DNA of 64,000 nucleotides, taken from the NCBI GenBank assembly GCA_002480645.1, contig DLCN01000006.1, positions 171,702 through 235,701 of the forward strand, in the 5' to 3' direction. Position numbers and translations under genes: made by a program. Origin of the DNA: Balneolaceae bacterium UBA7797. Its GTDB lineage: Bacteria > Bacteroidota > Rhodothermia > Balneolales > Balneolaceae. Numbering within the stretch: position 1 is the first letter of the stretch; each line of letters starts with the position of its first letter. This document shows, piece after piece, positions 54,201 to 63,623 of this stretch. The notes below the pieces were generated by a model. It made no database searches, was not told where the DNA came from, and saw only the letters and a list, made by a program, of their open reading frames with translations.

Positions 54201-55486
54201 ATTGTCTCTTTCTTTAATGAGTAAGGCAAGCCGTCAATTCCGGAAAGAATCCGACGGGTGATCTCGAGTGCTGTTACAGTGGTTCTTTCTTTGTTTACCA
54301 ATCGATCTTTGCTGAATAACGCCCGAACTGCAAAATGTTGCCCGTGACTGTAAAATCCAATCCAGACCGTTCCAACCGGTTTCTCATCTGTTCCCCCCCC
54401 TGGTCCGGCAACTCCTGTCGCTGAAAGACCAATATCAGTCCCCAGTTTTTCTGCTACTCCTTTGGCCATTTGTAAGGCAACCGATTTGCTAACTGCCCCA
54501 TACGATTCAATGTCGGCCGCTGAGACTCCAAGTTCTTTTATCTTTACTTCGTTCGAATAAGAAACAATGCCTCCAAGCAGGTAGTCACTACTACCGGCGA
54601 TATCCGTAATTGTACTCGCAATCAATCCACCGGTACAACTTTCTGCGGTTGCAATGGTTTTATTTTGCATTCTCAACAGATCACCTACTGCTTCGGCCAA
54701 TGGTTTATCTTTATCTTCAGCAAATAAAAAATCTCCAGCTTTCTCTTTGATGTATCCGATGAGCGATCCGGCTCTTTGTTGAGCTTCTTCCTTACTCGCT
54801 CCCTTTCCGGTCACCCTTAATTTGATCTGACCAAAAGACGGCAGAAAAGCCAGACTTACATGATCATTTAGAAAATCCTTTAGTTCATCTCCTAACACCT
54901 CATCACTTAAAGTGCTTTCACCAATTCCTGCCACTTTCAGGTATTGAGTATGGATATAGCCGATCGAATCACTTAATGCTCTCAGTTTCTCTGCCACTCC
55001 CTTTTTCATCAGGTACTTCATTTCATAAGGCACACCCGGTAATACGGCCAGGTAACATCCATTCTCATGAAACCACATTCCCGGAGCAGTTCCCGCCCGG
55101 TTAAATAAGATCTCACAATTCTCAGGCACGTAGGCCTGCCACACATTTGATCTCGAAAATGGAATATTTCTGCTCTTAAATAATTCCCGGATATGATCTT
55201 CCACCATTTCATCTTTGATCATTTCCACCCCAAATAATTCGGCAATGGTTGTTTTCGTGATATCGTCGTGCGTGGGTCCGAGTCCTCCGGTAGTGATCAC
55301 CAGATCTGATTCTTTCATCGACAAAGAGATCGTTGATTTGATAAGATCTTTATCATCCGAAATGGTGTGAATACGAACCACTTCTACTCCAAGATCATTT
55401 AAAAACTCCCCCATCCAGGAGGCATTTGTATTAATTGTATCGCCAATTAACAGTTCATTGCCGATTGAGATGATTTGTGCTTTCAT
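54197..55486 (-). CDS. cinA: Competence/damage-inducible protein CinA (NMN deamidase)
   Basis: 429 residues. The N-terminal MoCF-biosynthesis-like domain (1-170) begins 'KAQIISIGNELLIGDTINTN' and has 'VITTGGLGPTHDD'. The C-terminal PncC amidohydrolase (about 260-420) has 'ATAESCTGGLIA' and 'SATGVAGPGGGTDEKPVGTVW'. It recycles NMN to nicotinate mononucleotide. I place the start at the ATG at 55486, matching the family; upstream in-frame ATGs at 55504 and 55516 are possible, one preceded by a G-rich tract. It leads a minus-strand operon with the barrel gene and ftsX. Confidence 0.93.
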   Translation of the reverse strand: MKAQIISIGNELLIGDTINTNASWMGEFLNDLGVEVVRIHTISDDKDLIKSTISLSMKESDLVITTGGLGPTHDDITKTTIAELFGVEMIKDEMVEDHIRELFKSRNIPFSRSNVWQAYVPENCEILFNRAGTAPGMWFHENGCYLAVLPGVPYEMKYLMKKGVAEKLRALSDSIGYIHTQYLKVAGIGESTLSDEVLGDELKDFLNDHVSLAFLPSFGQIKLRVTGKGASKEEAQQRAGSLIGYIKEKAGDFLFAEDKDKPLAEAVGDLLRMQNKTIATAESCTGGLIASTITDIAGSSDYLLGGIVSYSNEVKIKELGVSAADIESYGAVSKSVALQMAKGVAEKLGTDIGLSATGVAGPGGGTDEKPVGTVWIGFYSHGQHFAVRALFSKDRLVNKERTTVTALEITRRILSGIDGLPYSLKKETI

Positions 55487-55594
55487 GGGGCTGAAATTCT
55501 GCATTCCCCCATCCAAATTCCACCAATTTTATACTATGTAAAGAATCTTGGATCAGATCTACTTTCTTGGTCTAAAATATTTATATCTTCCCGC

Positions 55595-56182
55595 ATGCAT
55601 CGCATAGCTAATATACTCAGCACACTTAGAATTATATTATCCCCGGTCTTTTTATACCTGTTCTTTCAGGAGGATTTCCTGTGGAAGGCTATCGGCCTGG
55701 GTGTGTTTATTGTAGCGGCAGTAACCGATTATTTTGATGGATATTTCGCCCGCAAGTATAAAACGACCAGTGACTTTGGCGCTTTTTTAGACCCGCTGGC
55801 AGATAAATTCCTCACTTTCAGTGGTTTTTTCGTGATGCCTTTTATAGCCCCCTCACAGTTTCCATGGTGGGCTATCGGCCTGATCATTTTCCGAGATATT
55901 TTCATCACATTATTTCGGGTTTATACCAAAAGAAAAGAGCAACCAATGGTTACCCGAATGACTGCAAAGATCAAAACCACCGTTCAAATGGTTTTTCTTT
56001 ACATCGGTTTGGCTGTGGGTCTTTTTAAGGGCGTTCCCTTCTTCCTCGGAGACTGGATCGATCTGTTGCTTGATACAGAGATCCTTTTTTATATGATGCT
56101 TTTCGTCACCTTCGTTACTGTGTATACCGGCATCGAATATCTGGTTATTAATCGTGCAGTATTTAAGAAGATCGAGTCCTGA
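55595..56182 (+). CDS. pgsA: CDP-alcohol phosphatidyltransferase PgsA
   Basis: 195 residues from the ATG at 55595, chosen because 'MHRIANILSTLRIILSP' is the usual PgsA N-terminus; the frame is open further upstream but overlaps cinA. The CDP-alcohol transferase motif is intact: 'DYFDGYFARKYKTTSDFGAFLDPLADKF'-type spacing of D, DG, AR, G and D residues. About five membrane helices. It makes phosphatidylglycerophosphate, and pgpA, which removes the phosphate, overlaps it by one base (TGATG). Confidence 0.93.
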   Translation: MHRIANILSTLRIILSPVFLYLFFQEDFLWKAIGLGVFIVAAVTDYFDGYFARKYKTTSDFGAFLDPLADKFLTFSGFFVMPFIAPSQFPWWAIGLIIFRDIFITLFRVYTKRKEQPMVTRMTAKIKTTVQMVFLYIGLAVGLFKGVPFFLGDWIDLLLDTEILFYMMLFVTFVTVYTGIEYLVINRAVFKKIES

Positions 56183-56658
56183 TGGAAGCATTTAAACGAT
56201 GGGTTGGTGCCGGGTTTGGCAGTGGCTATTCTCCTAAGGCACCCGGTACCGTTGGAAGTCTGTTTGCCCTCATACCTGTTTATTTTGTACTTCAGGTAAG
56301 TCCTGTTTACGGAATCATAATTCTCGTCATCATTACTAGTATACTCACTCTCTGGACCAGTTCGGCTTGTGAATCGGCATGGGGTAAAGATCCCGGAACC
56401 ATGGTTATGGATGAATTTGCAGGGCAGTCACTGGCCTTCGTTAGTATCTCACTAACCCCGGAATTAACCACTAATTTCATTATACTTATAGGAGGATTTG
56501 TGCTATTCAGATTCTTCGATATTCTAAAGCCTTTGGGTATTTATCAGGTACAAAAAGCGGGCGGTGGCTGGGGTATTCTTCTGGATGATATAATTGCAGG
56601 TTTTTATGCGTTTCTATGCCTAAAAACTCTTATTTTCATTGTTCCGAATTTTTTTTAG
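56182..56658 (+). CDS. pgpA: Phosphatidylglycerophosphatase A
   Basis: 158 residues with four membrane helices. 'GSGYSPKAPGTVGSL' near the N-terminus and 'MDEFAGQ' carry the conserved acidic and basic residues of PgpA. It dephosphorylates PGP to phosphatidylglycerol at the inner membrane, completing the step begun by pgsA directly upstream. Confidence 0.95.
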   Translation: MEAFKRWVGAGFGSGYSPKAPGTVGSLFALIPVYFVLQVSPVYGIIILVIITSILTLWTSSACESAWGKDPGTMVMDEFAGQSLAFVSISLTPELTTNFIILIGGFVLFRFFDILKPLGIYQVQKAGGGWGILLDDIIAGFYAFLCLKTLIFIVPNFF

Positions 56659-56708
56659 ATCCCTACAGACGGAAAAACTCGGTAGTCAGTAAAAAGAAAG
56701 TATAAGGC

Positions 56709-57353
56709 ATGATTATAGACACCGCATTTGCACGGGAATTAGCATCTGATCTGCTAGAGATCAATGCAGTTATCCTACGCCCTAACGAGCCCTTTACCTG
56801 GGCATCGGGCTGGAATTCACCCATTTATTGTGACAATCGACTAACACTGCATCATCCGCAGATAAGAAAGAAAATTGCAGCAAATTTCGCTGCGATCATT
56901 AAGAGTGAATTTCCGGATGTTGACGTAATTACAGGAACTGCAACAGCAGGAATTCCTCACGCAGCCTGGGTTGCCGGATCGCTTGATAAACCAATGGCAT
57001 ATGTCCGGGCAAAGCCTAAAACCTATGGTATGGGTAATCAGATCGAAGGTGGTGTAGCTAAAGGTGAATCTACGGTTGTAATAGAAGATCTAGTGTCAAC
57101 CGGTGGGTCTGCGATATCTGTGATCAATGCTCTACAGTTTGTAGGGGCCGATGTGCGGGCTTTAATTTCGATCTTTAACTACGGTTTTGATAAAGCGGCT
57201 GAAAATTTTGAAAAGGTTAATGTCCCGGTATTCAATCTTACCGATTACAATACTCTTATAGAAGTGGCTGTTGAAAAAGGACTGGTAACCAGCGATGATC
57301 TGGAGCATTTATCCAGTTGGCGAGCAAATCCGGACATCTGGCCCGGCGACTAA
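56709..57353 (+). CDS. pyrE: Orotate phosphoribosyltransferase
   Basis: 214 residues. The PRPP-binding loop is 'VVIEDLVSTGGSAISV', and 'YVRAKPKTYGMGNQIEG' is the flexible catalytic loop with the family lysines. It converts orotate and PRPP to OMP in pyrimidine synthesis. It lies 50 bases after pgpA on the same strand; no other pyrimidine genes are nearby. Confidence 0.96.
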   Translation: MIIDTAFARELASDLLEINAVILRPNEPFTWASGWNSPIYCDNRLTLHHPQIRKKIAANFAAIIKSEFPDVDVITGTATAGIPHAAWVAGSLDKPMAYVRAKPKTYGMGNQIEGGVAKGESTVVIEDLVSTGGSAISVINALQFVGADVRALISIFNYGFDKAAENFEKVNVPVFNLTDYNTLIEVAVEKGLVTSDDLEHLSSWRANPDIWPGD

Positions 57354-57426
57354 CATACACGTTCCGGACCTGTTAATAGAGGAATTAGTCCGGACCATTC
57401 AGAATCACTAATTAAAATCACTTTCG

Positions 57427-58785
57427 TTGATGAAGAAAAAATTCTACATAGAAACCTACGGTTGTCAGATGAACTTTGCAGATACCGAGATCGTAAATTC
57501 GATCTTATTAGATGACGGTATGACAGCGGTTCAGGATGCAGAATCAGCGGATGTGATCTTAGTTAATACCTGTTCCATTCGGGAAAACGCAGAAACTAAA
57601 GTTTGGAACCGGCTTAAAGAATTCAGAACTCTAAAGAAGAATAAAGAGGATCTAACTGTTGGTGTATTAGGATGTATGGCCGAACGCATCAAAGACCGTA
57701 TCATAGAAGAAGAGCACCTCGTTGATATTGTTGTCGGACCCGATGCCTACAGAGACATTCCGCGACTACTTACTGAAGTTGATGACGGACGCAAAGCGGT
57801 TAATGTACTTCTCTCTCTGGAGGAGACTTACGCCGATATTGCACCGGTAAGAACAACCGGTAATGGAGTAACTGCCTTTGTGTCTATCATGCGAGGCTGT
57901 GATAATATGTGCTCCTTCTGTGTGGTTCCATTTACCCGCGGTCGGGAACGAAGCCGGCCAATGGAGAGTATTCTACGCGAAGTTCGCCAATTAAGCGAGG
58001 AAGGCTACAAAGAAATCACCTTACTTGGTCAAAACGTAAACAGTTATAAGGATGGAGAAAATACATTTACCAGATTGATGGATGAGTCCAGCAAGATCAA
58101 TCCAGAGATCAGATTTCGATTCTCTTCTCCCCACCCAAAAGATTTCCCAGACGATTTACTTCATCTGATCGCAGAACGACCAAATCTATGTAATTACATC
58201 CATATTCCTGCACAGGCCGGTAGCGACACTATGCTTGAACGTATGCGCCGACCGTACACCCGTGAACAATACTTCACGCTTATTAATAAGATGAAGACTA
58301 TTATTCCAGGTGTCTCTCTCTCTACTGATATTATTGCTGGTTTCTGTGGCGAAACTGAAGAAGAGCACGAAGCTACGATGAGCCTGATGAAAGCTGTTGA
58401 ATATGATCTGGCCTATATGTTTGCCTACAGTGAACGGGAGCGAACACTTGCGCACCGGAAATTTGAAGATGATGTTCCGGAAGCGATCAAAAAACGACGG
58501 TTAACTGAGATCATCAATCAGCAGATGGATATCCAAAAGCGAAGAAATAAAGAGGAGATCGGTAAACGACATCTGGTTTTAGTGGAAGGAACCAGTAAGC
58601 GTTCAGAAGAACAGGTAAACGGGCGAACAGACACTAATAAAATGGTGGTTTTTGATCGCAAAGATTTTCAGCAAGGCGATTATGTAGAAGTGGAGATCAC
58701 AGACAGCACTTCAGCTACACTGATTGCCACTCCGATCCGAAAAACAACGATCACTGAATACTACGGAGCAGCAATCGAAGCCTGA
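57427..58785 (+). CDS. miaB: tRNA-2-methylthio-N6-dimethylallyladenosine synthase
   Basis: 452 residues. The N-terminal UPF0004 domain holds the three auxiliary-cluster cysteines ('YGCQMNF', 'VNTCSIREN', 'LGCMAER'). The radical SAM domain has 'RGCDNMCSFCVVP' with the CxxxCxxC motif, and a TRAM domain ends the chain (about 375-445). It adds a methylthio group to i6A37 of tRNAs that read U-starting codons. The next gene starts five bases downstream with GTG, so the two are likely co-transcribed. Confidence 0.97.
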   Translation: MMKKKFYIETYGCQMNFADTEIVNSILLDDGMTAVQDAESADVILVNTCSIRENAETKVWNRLKEFRTLKKNKEDLTVGVLGCMAERIKDRIIEEEHLVDIVVGPDAYRDIPRLLTEVDDGRKAVNVLLSLEETYADIAPVRTTGNGVTAFVSIMRGCDNMCSFCVVPFTRGRERSRPMESILREVRQLSEEGYKEITLLGQNVNSYKDGENTFTRLMDESSKINPEIRFRFSSPHPKDFPDDLLHLIAERPNLCNYIHIPAQAGSDTMLERMRRPYTREQYFTLINKMKTIIPGVSLSTDIIAGFCGETEEEHEATMSLMKAVEYDLAYMFAYSERERTLAHRKFEDDVPEAIKKRRLTEIINQQMDIQKRRNKEEIGKRHLVLVEGTSKRSEEQVNGRTDTNKMVVFDRKDFQQGDYVEVEITDSTSATLIATPIRKTTITEYYGAAIEA

Positions 58786-58790
58786 ACTAC

Positions 58791-60254
58791 GTGAAAAGAA
58801 CGAGCACTTACATTTTATTCCTGCTTTTGTGCTCCTTCATCGGAGGTTTCATCCCGAACATCACCAATGCGCAAAACCCGGCTGAAACTAAGTTCGGTGT
58901 TTATTGGGAAGCCGACTCAAATCCAAGACAATGGTCCCGACAACTTGAAAGTTACCGGGATCTGGGGTTGACGTATATTGAGATTCCTGTTACTTCTCCG
59001 GTATCTCTGGCTGACACCATCTCACAATTTCCATTTGTCACACTTATTCGATTTGATGAACAATACCTCACTACATCTATAGTAGTTCAACAAAAAGAGG
59101 ATCTGCTCGATAGATACATTGCCGGAATTCAGAAATTTGAACAGATTCCAAATATCGGAGCTTTTGGGCTGTATGAATATTCATCCTCCTTTTCCGATAC
59201 CTTCAATACTGCATTTAACGACCTGGAAAACACATTAAGAGACTATACTGATGTAGATTTTTATGAGATTGGTGCACGATCACAGCCCGGATTATCTTTC
59301 TCCATTGCGGTGATCAATAGTGATAGCCTTCCATCAGCAACTACCTATTTATTCAATAAGGATTACGATCACTCGGATCTTCAGTTGCTCACAGAATTAA
59401 TCGCACAATCACCTTCTCTCATTTTCTTCGATCATAAATGGTTACAAGATGCCCTGACCGATCATGCTGAATTAGCTCACGCAATTAAAGGATATCAACA
59501 TTCCGGAGAATTTATTCTCCCGCTGAAGAAAAGTGAGCAAACAACTCCGGGGTTTCAATGGGTAATTTTTATTTACCTCGTTATTCTACTAAGCTTTGGA
59601 ATACATATCAGGTTCGTCCCAACGTATAAACCGCTCATATTCAGATATTTTTCATTTCACCGCTTTTTTGTGGATGATGTAATGCGTTACCGGGAACGGT
59701 CTGCAATAAGTGGTGTTTTTCTTCTTATACATCATGCTTTATTTGCAGGAATAGGTCTGTACCTGATCGGTCACACCTTTATTTCACACATTGGACTGGA
59801 GAGTTTCTACTATCATCTGCCAGCTCTGGCTTTTACCGGTCACAATTACTTCTCCCTGTTCGTACTTGGTTTTGCGTTGGCAATTCTTATCGAATTTCTT
59901 GGAATATTCTGGCTGTATCTACCAAATAAAGCAATGAAACATTTCAGTCAGGTACTCACCTTATATACCTGGATCTTTCACCTCGATTTCATCCTCATTT
60001 CATTGATGTTATTATCCCATCTGACTAATGGCAGCTCTGTTTTTATTCTTAGCATGGGAATTATTTTTATTCTTGTCTGGCTTACCGGTTTTTTCTTAAC
60101 CGCCTTAGACAGTTCCAAGTATTTGATGAAAGGTCGGGTTAAATACATGATACTCACATTCGGTCTTCATACGCTGCTAAATATCTTATTACTTATCCTG
60201 TTTTTACGAAGTGATTACATCATGCAGATCCTGGAATTGGCAGTTAAACTCTAG
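58791..60254 (+). CDS. Membrane protein with periplasmic TIM-barrel-like domain, unknown function
   Basis: 487 residues, GTG start at 58791 just after miaB. A signal peptide (1-27, ending TNAQ) is followed by a soluble domain (about 30-245) with a regular strand pattern: 'KFGVYWE', 'YIEIPV', 'FVTLIRFD', 'IGAFGLYEY', 'VDFYEIGA', 'SLIFFDH'. This resembles the strands of a glycoside-hydrolase-type barrel. Six or so membrane helices fill 255-485, distantly recalling DUF4271-like membrane proteins. I do not recognise the combination. No certain catalytic pair of acids is visible, so it may bind rather than cut a glycan. Confidence 0.6.
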   Translation: MKRTSTYILFLLLCSFIGGFIPNITNAQNPAETKFGVYWEADSNPRQWSRQLESYRDLGLTYIEIPVTSPVSLADTISQFPFVTLIRFDEQYLTTSIVVQQKEDLLDRYIAGIQKFEQIPNIGAFGLYEYSSSFSDTFNTAFNDLENTLRDYTDVDFYEIGARSQPGLSFSIAVINSDSLPSATTYLFNKDYDHSDLQLLTELIAQSPSLIFFDHKWLQDALTDHAELAHAIKGYQHSGEFILPLKKSEQTTPGFQWVIFIYLVILLSFGIHIRFVPTYKPLIFRYFSFHRFFVDDVMRYRERSAISGVFLLIHHALFAGIGLYLIGHTFISHIGLESFYYHLPALAFTGHNYFSLFVLGFALAILIEFLGIFWLYLPNKAMKHFSQVLTLYTWIFHLDFILISLMLLSHLTNGSSVFILSMGIIFILVWLTGFFLTALDSSKYLMKGRVKYMILTFGLHTLLNILLLILFLRSDYIMQILELAVKL

Positions 60255-60450
60255 TATCTGAGGTCGGTTCGTGTTCAGATTTTGTTCTGATATCACAAAG
60301 CGTATTTCAACCGAAATTTACTCACGTGTAACCGCATTTCATTACATTGAAATCAAGTTTTCAGCTAACCGCCGGATCGAAGATTGTGCTATATGATCTT
60401 AAGCTTTGAGGTGATTTCCATCCAGATCACAAACGCTGATCTATTATAAT
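60255..60450. other. Spacer without recognised features
   Basis: Between the membrane protein gene and the rpsA terminator. It is mixed-composition DNA with no open frame, RNA gene or convincing palindrome. Confidence 0.4.
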
Positions 60451-60485
60451 AAAAAACCCCGATCCACATAGTGAACCGGGGTTTT
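60451..60485 (-). terminator. Terminator of rpsA
   Basis: AAAACCCCG... pairs with ...CGGGGTTTT (15-bp arms with two mismatches, three-base loop). A T-rich tract follows on the minus strand, 25 bases after the rpsA stop. Confidence 0.85.
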
Positions 60486-60510
60486 AATTTGTTCAGATCA
60501 GCTCAGAGGA

Positions 60511-62505
60511 TCACTCTTCGTCTGATTCTTCAGCTTCAGCTTGTTCTTCCGCTTCCATTTTAGCTTTCAATGCAGCCAGGCCGGACATCTCACCGAGTGT
60601 CGGAGCACCGGTTTCGATATTTGCTTGTTCTGCAGCTTTCTCAGCGGCTTTAACAGCTTTCTTTTGATCAGAATCCAACTGACTAAGATCGATGTTTTTA
60701 GCATTCTCATCGAATTTAAGGATGAATGCTTCGATCTCCTGTCCTTCTTTGAATTCAGGCTCAACAGCTTTAGTCAGGTTCAGGAATGCTTCCCCACCTT
60801 TCTCTAATTTCACAAAAGCACCACGATCGGTCACTTTCACAACTTCACCTTTAACTTCGGTACCCGGAGTATACTCACGAGCATAAGTTTCCCAAGGATT
60901 TTCAAGAACTTGTTTGTGGCCAAGTGTGATACGACGGTTGTCGAAATCTACACCAAGAATAACCACATCAATTTCCTGATCTTTGTTCACCACTTCATTC
61001 GGGTGCTCAACTTTGTCTTCCCAGCTGAGGTCAGAAACGTGGATAAGACCATCGATTCCCGGCTCAAGCTCAACAAATACTCCGAAGTTAGTTAGGTTAC
61101 GAACAATACCTTTTTGTTTAGAACCGATTGGGAATCTGTCAAGGATGTCAGCCCAAGGATCTTTGGTAAGTTGTTTAACACCAAGAGAGATCTTTTTCTC
61201 ATCTTCGTTGATGTTAAGTACAATACATTCTACCACGTCATCTTTCTCAACTAACTGAGAAGGATGTTTGATATGCTGAGTCCAGCTCATTTCAGAAATG
61301 TGGATCAGACCTTCAACACCTTTTTCAAGTTCGATGAATGCACCGTAATCTGCGATAGAAACCACACGACCCTGAACTTTCATGTTCTCAGGATATTTTT
61401 CGTGAATTTCTTCCCATGGATGTGGTTGTAATTGTTTCAGACCAAGAGATACACGTTTGCTACGCTCGTCGAAGTCGATAACAGCAACGTTGAGTCGCTG
61501 ATCGAGTTGAACGATCTCACTTGGATTATCAACGCGACCCCATGAAAGGTCAGTGATGTGCAACAGACCGTCAACGCCGCCAAGGTCGATGAACACACCG
61601 AAGTCGGTGATATTCTTAACGGCACCTTCAAGTACCTGACCAGCTTCGATCGTTTCGAGGATCTGCTCTCTTTGTTCTTCAAGATCGCTTTCGATAAGAG
61701 CACGGTGAGAAACAACTACGTTTTCTGCAGCCATGTTCAGTTTAACAACCTGGAATTCCATGGTTTTGTTAACGTAAGCGTCGAAATCGCGAACAGGACG
61801 AACATCAATCTGAGATCCCGGCAGGAAGGCATCTATGCCGAACAGATCCACAACCATACCACCTTTGATTCTACGCTGAATAAGTCCTTCAACGATCTCG
61901 CCGGTTTCGTGTGCGGATTCAATTTTTTCCCAGGCCTGCAGAATATCTGCTTTTCTTCTGGAGAGGATAAGCTGACCTTCTTTGTCTTCCACACGATCGA
62001 GGAATACATCAACTTCATCGCCAGGAGCAATGTTTTCCAATTGTTTTGAAGAGAATTCATTCACTGCAACGATACCTTCAGATTTGAATCCGATATCGAT
62101 CACAACATATTTCTCATCAATAGAAACTACGCGTCCGGTTACAATTTCTTTTTCTTCGATCTCATTCAGGGTATTTTCATACATACCCATCATTTGCTTG
62201 TACTCATCTTCTGTGTATTCATCAGATGGGCCGGCAAGTTGATCGAATGTGTAAACTTCGCCCTCTACATCGCCACTGAATACGTGGGTGAGAACTTCTT
62301 CTTCGTTTACTTCTTCTACCGTTTCTTCCGCAGTGGTTTCCTCTGTGGTTAGGCTTTCATCAGCTGTGGTTTCTTCAACAGCTGTTTCTTCGGTTTGGTT
62401 AGATTCTTCTGACGGGCTTTCTACAGTTTCTGCTGTTGTTTCTTCAACAGTTTCAGCAGCTACCTCTTCCTGTTCAATTGGATCTTTTTTTGAGTCTTCT
62501 GACAT
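60511..62505 (-). CDS. rpsA: 30S ribosomal protein S1
   Basis: 664 residues, longer than the 557 of E. coli. Six S1 RNA-binding domains lie at about 122-190, 207-275, 292-362, 377-449, 464-536 and 550-617, marked by repeats such as 'GVFIDLGGVDGLLHITDLSW', 'GAFIELEKGVEGLIHISEMSW' and 'GVFVELEPGIDGLIHVSDLSW'. The extra length is an N-terminal Glu/Thr-rich low-complexity tail (about 1-72) with repeated 'EETTAEET' units. S1 recruits mRNA to the 30S subunit. The gene follows cmk on the same strand, the classical cmk-rpsA order. Confidence 0.96.
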   Translation of the reverse strand: MSEDSKKDPIEQEEVAAETVEETTAETVESPSEESNQTEETAVEETTADESLTTEETTAEETVEEVNEEEVLTHVFSGDVEGEVYTFDQLAGPSDEYTEDEYKQMMGMYENTLNEIEEKEIVTGRVVSIDEKYVVIDIGFKSEGIVAVNEFSSKQLENIAPGDEVDVFLDRVEDKEGQLILSRRKADILQAWEKIESAHETGEIVEGLIQRRIKGGMVVDLFGIDAFLPGSQIDVRPVRDFDAYVNKTMEFQVVKLNMAAENVVVSHRALIESDLEEQREQILETIEAGQVLEGAVKNITDFGVFIDLGGVDGLLHITDLSWGRVDNPSEIVQLDQRLNVAVIDFDERSKRVSLGLKQLQPHPWEEIHEKYPENMKVQGRVVSIADYGAFIELEKGVEGLIHISEMSWTQHIKHPSQLVEKDDVVECIVLNINEDEKKISLGVKQLTKDPWADILDRFPIGSKQKGIVRNLTNFGVFVELEPGIDGLIHVSDLSWEDKVEHPNEVVNKDQEIDVVILGVDFDNRRITLGHKQVLENPWETYAREYTPGTEVKGEVVKVTDRGAFVKLEKGGEAFLNLTKAVEPEFKEGQEIEAFILKFDENAKNIDLSQLDSDQKKAVKAAEKAAEQANIETGAPTLGEMSGLAALKAKMEAEEQAEAEESDEE

Positions 62506-62573
62506 TATAAATATGTGTTAAAAGTTTTACCGCACCTCCGGCTTTCGGCGGCGGGATTGGGTTAATATTTCAG

Positions 62574-63233
62574 TTATGATGATGGGATCAGAGGTTTGAT
62601 CTGATCACATATACTTGATACCTGCTCCTCAAATGAGAGCGCTGAAGTATCAATTTCAATGGCATCGTCCGCTTTTTTTAACGGATCGGCACTTCTGTTT
62701 GAATCGATATCATCACGCTGAGCGATATTTTCCATTACTGTTTCCAGTTCTACCTGTTCACCTTTAGACCTTAATTCAGCCAAACGACGTTCGGCCCTTG
62801 TTTTAAGATCAGCGATCATATAGAATTTAAGTTCCGCATTCGGAAAAACAGCCGTTCCCAGATCGCGGCCATCTGCCACGTATACATCCGATTTAACTAC
62901 TTCCCGCATCAGGTTGTTCACATAGGCCCGTACATCAGGCATTGCTGCCACTGTACTTACGTTTTGTGATACTTCCATAGTCCGGATCTTTTCGGAAACA
63001 TCGGCATCATTCAAATACACAAAGAAAAAATTCTCTTTGAAGTGAAATGATATCTTATTTTCTTTCAGGAGTTCAAAGAACAGTTCGTGATCCCGGTTCG
63101 CTTTCAGGTAAAGCAAGGTCGCAACGCGATATAAGGCGCCGGAGTCCAGATATTGTATCTGTAACTGCCCGGCAACTGCACGAGCGGTTGAGCTTTTACC
63201 CGATCCTGCGGGTCCATCGATCACTACTATCAT
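62574..63233 (-). CDS. cmk: Cytidylate kinase
   Basis: 219 residues. P-loop 'GPAGSGKSSTARAVA' at 7-21, 'YLDSGALYRV' (substrate side), 'VADGRDLGTAVFPNAELKFY' and 'RDDIDSNRSADPL' (lid/nucleotide site) are all present. It phosphorylates CMP and dCMP. rpsA begins 68 bases downstream on the same strand, a conserved pairing across bacteria. Confidence 0.96.
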   Translation of the reverse strand: MIVVIDGPAGSGKSSTARAVAGQLQIQYLDSGALYRVATLLYLKANRDHELFFELLKENKISFHFKENFFFVYLNDADVSEKIRTMEVSQNVSTVAAMPDVRAYVNNLMREVVKSDVYVADGRDLGTAVFPNAELKFYMIADLKTRAERRLAELRSKGEQVELETVMENIAQRDDIDSNRSADPLKKADDAIEIDTSALSFEEQVSSICDQIKPLIPSS

Positions 63234-63304
63234 AACAGAACGGTTAAATTAAGTTTATTCCTTTAATTATTCAATCCTTTCTTGTTTGTAATTTAAGGAA
63301 GCCG

Positions 63305-63312
63305 TAATTTTG
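63305..63312 (+). promoter_or_regulatory. Candidate -7 element of rpsT
   Basis: TAATTTTG matches the Bacteroidetes -7 consensus TAnnTTTG, 47 bases before the rpsT ATG. An upstream TTTG at 63285-63288 is present, but the 16-base spacing is shorter than usual. Confidence 0.35.
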
Positions 63313-63359
63313 TGGTCTTCAAACATTTTTGGAACAATTGAATTAACGATCCTATTTCC

Positions 63360-63611
63360 ATGCCACAAAATAAATCAGCAATCAAACGCGACCGACAAAA
63401 CAAAAAACGTAACGAGCACAACCGTGCACGCCGGTCCAAAATGAGAACGTTGGTTAAAAAAGTTCTGTCAACCTATGAAAAAGCAGCAGGTGAAGCTGCA
63501 CTGAAAGAAGCTACTTCATTCATCGACAGAATGAGCACCAAAGGTATTCTTCACAAGAACACAGCCGCCAGAAAAAAAGCTCAACTAACCAAGCACGTCA
63601 ACAATTTATAA
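63360..63611 (+). CDS. rpsT: 30S ribosomal protein S20
   Basis: 83 residues, very basic, all-helical. 'NKSAIKRDRQNKKRNEHN' and 'RARRSKMRTLVKKV' start the family pattern, and 'GILHKNTAARKKAQLTKHV' ends it. It binds 16S rRNA early in 30S assembly. It is divergent from cmk. Confidence 0.97.
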   Translation: MPQNKSAIKRDRQNKKRNEHNRARRSKMRTLVKKVLSTYEKAAGEAALKEATSFIDRMSTKGILHKNTAARKKAQLTKHVNNL

Positions 63612-63623
63612 CGCAGCATTATC

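Noticed and set aside
55475..55594. Upstream extension of pgsA
   Set aside because: It overlaps cinA on the other strand and is not conserved-looking; the ATG at 55595 fits the family.
57363..57394. TCCGGAC/GTCCGGA inverted repeat between pyrE and miaB
   Set aside because: Stem of only seven bases, 18-base loop and no T-run; too weak to call a terminator or operator.
60541..62521. Long open frames on the plus strand opposite rpsA
   Set aside because: They mirror the biased codon use of the S1 gene, have no ribosome-binding sites and encode low-complexity sequence.
62506..62573. GC-rich imperfect inverted repeat between cmk and rpsA
   Set aside because: Arms pair only in part and the T-run is missing. 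It could be an S1 autoregulatory leader, but I cannot support that from one sequence.
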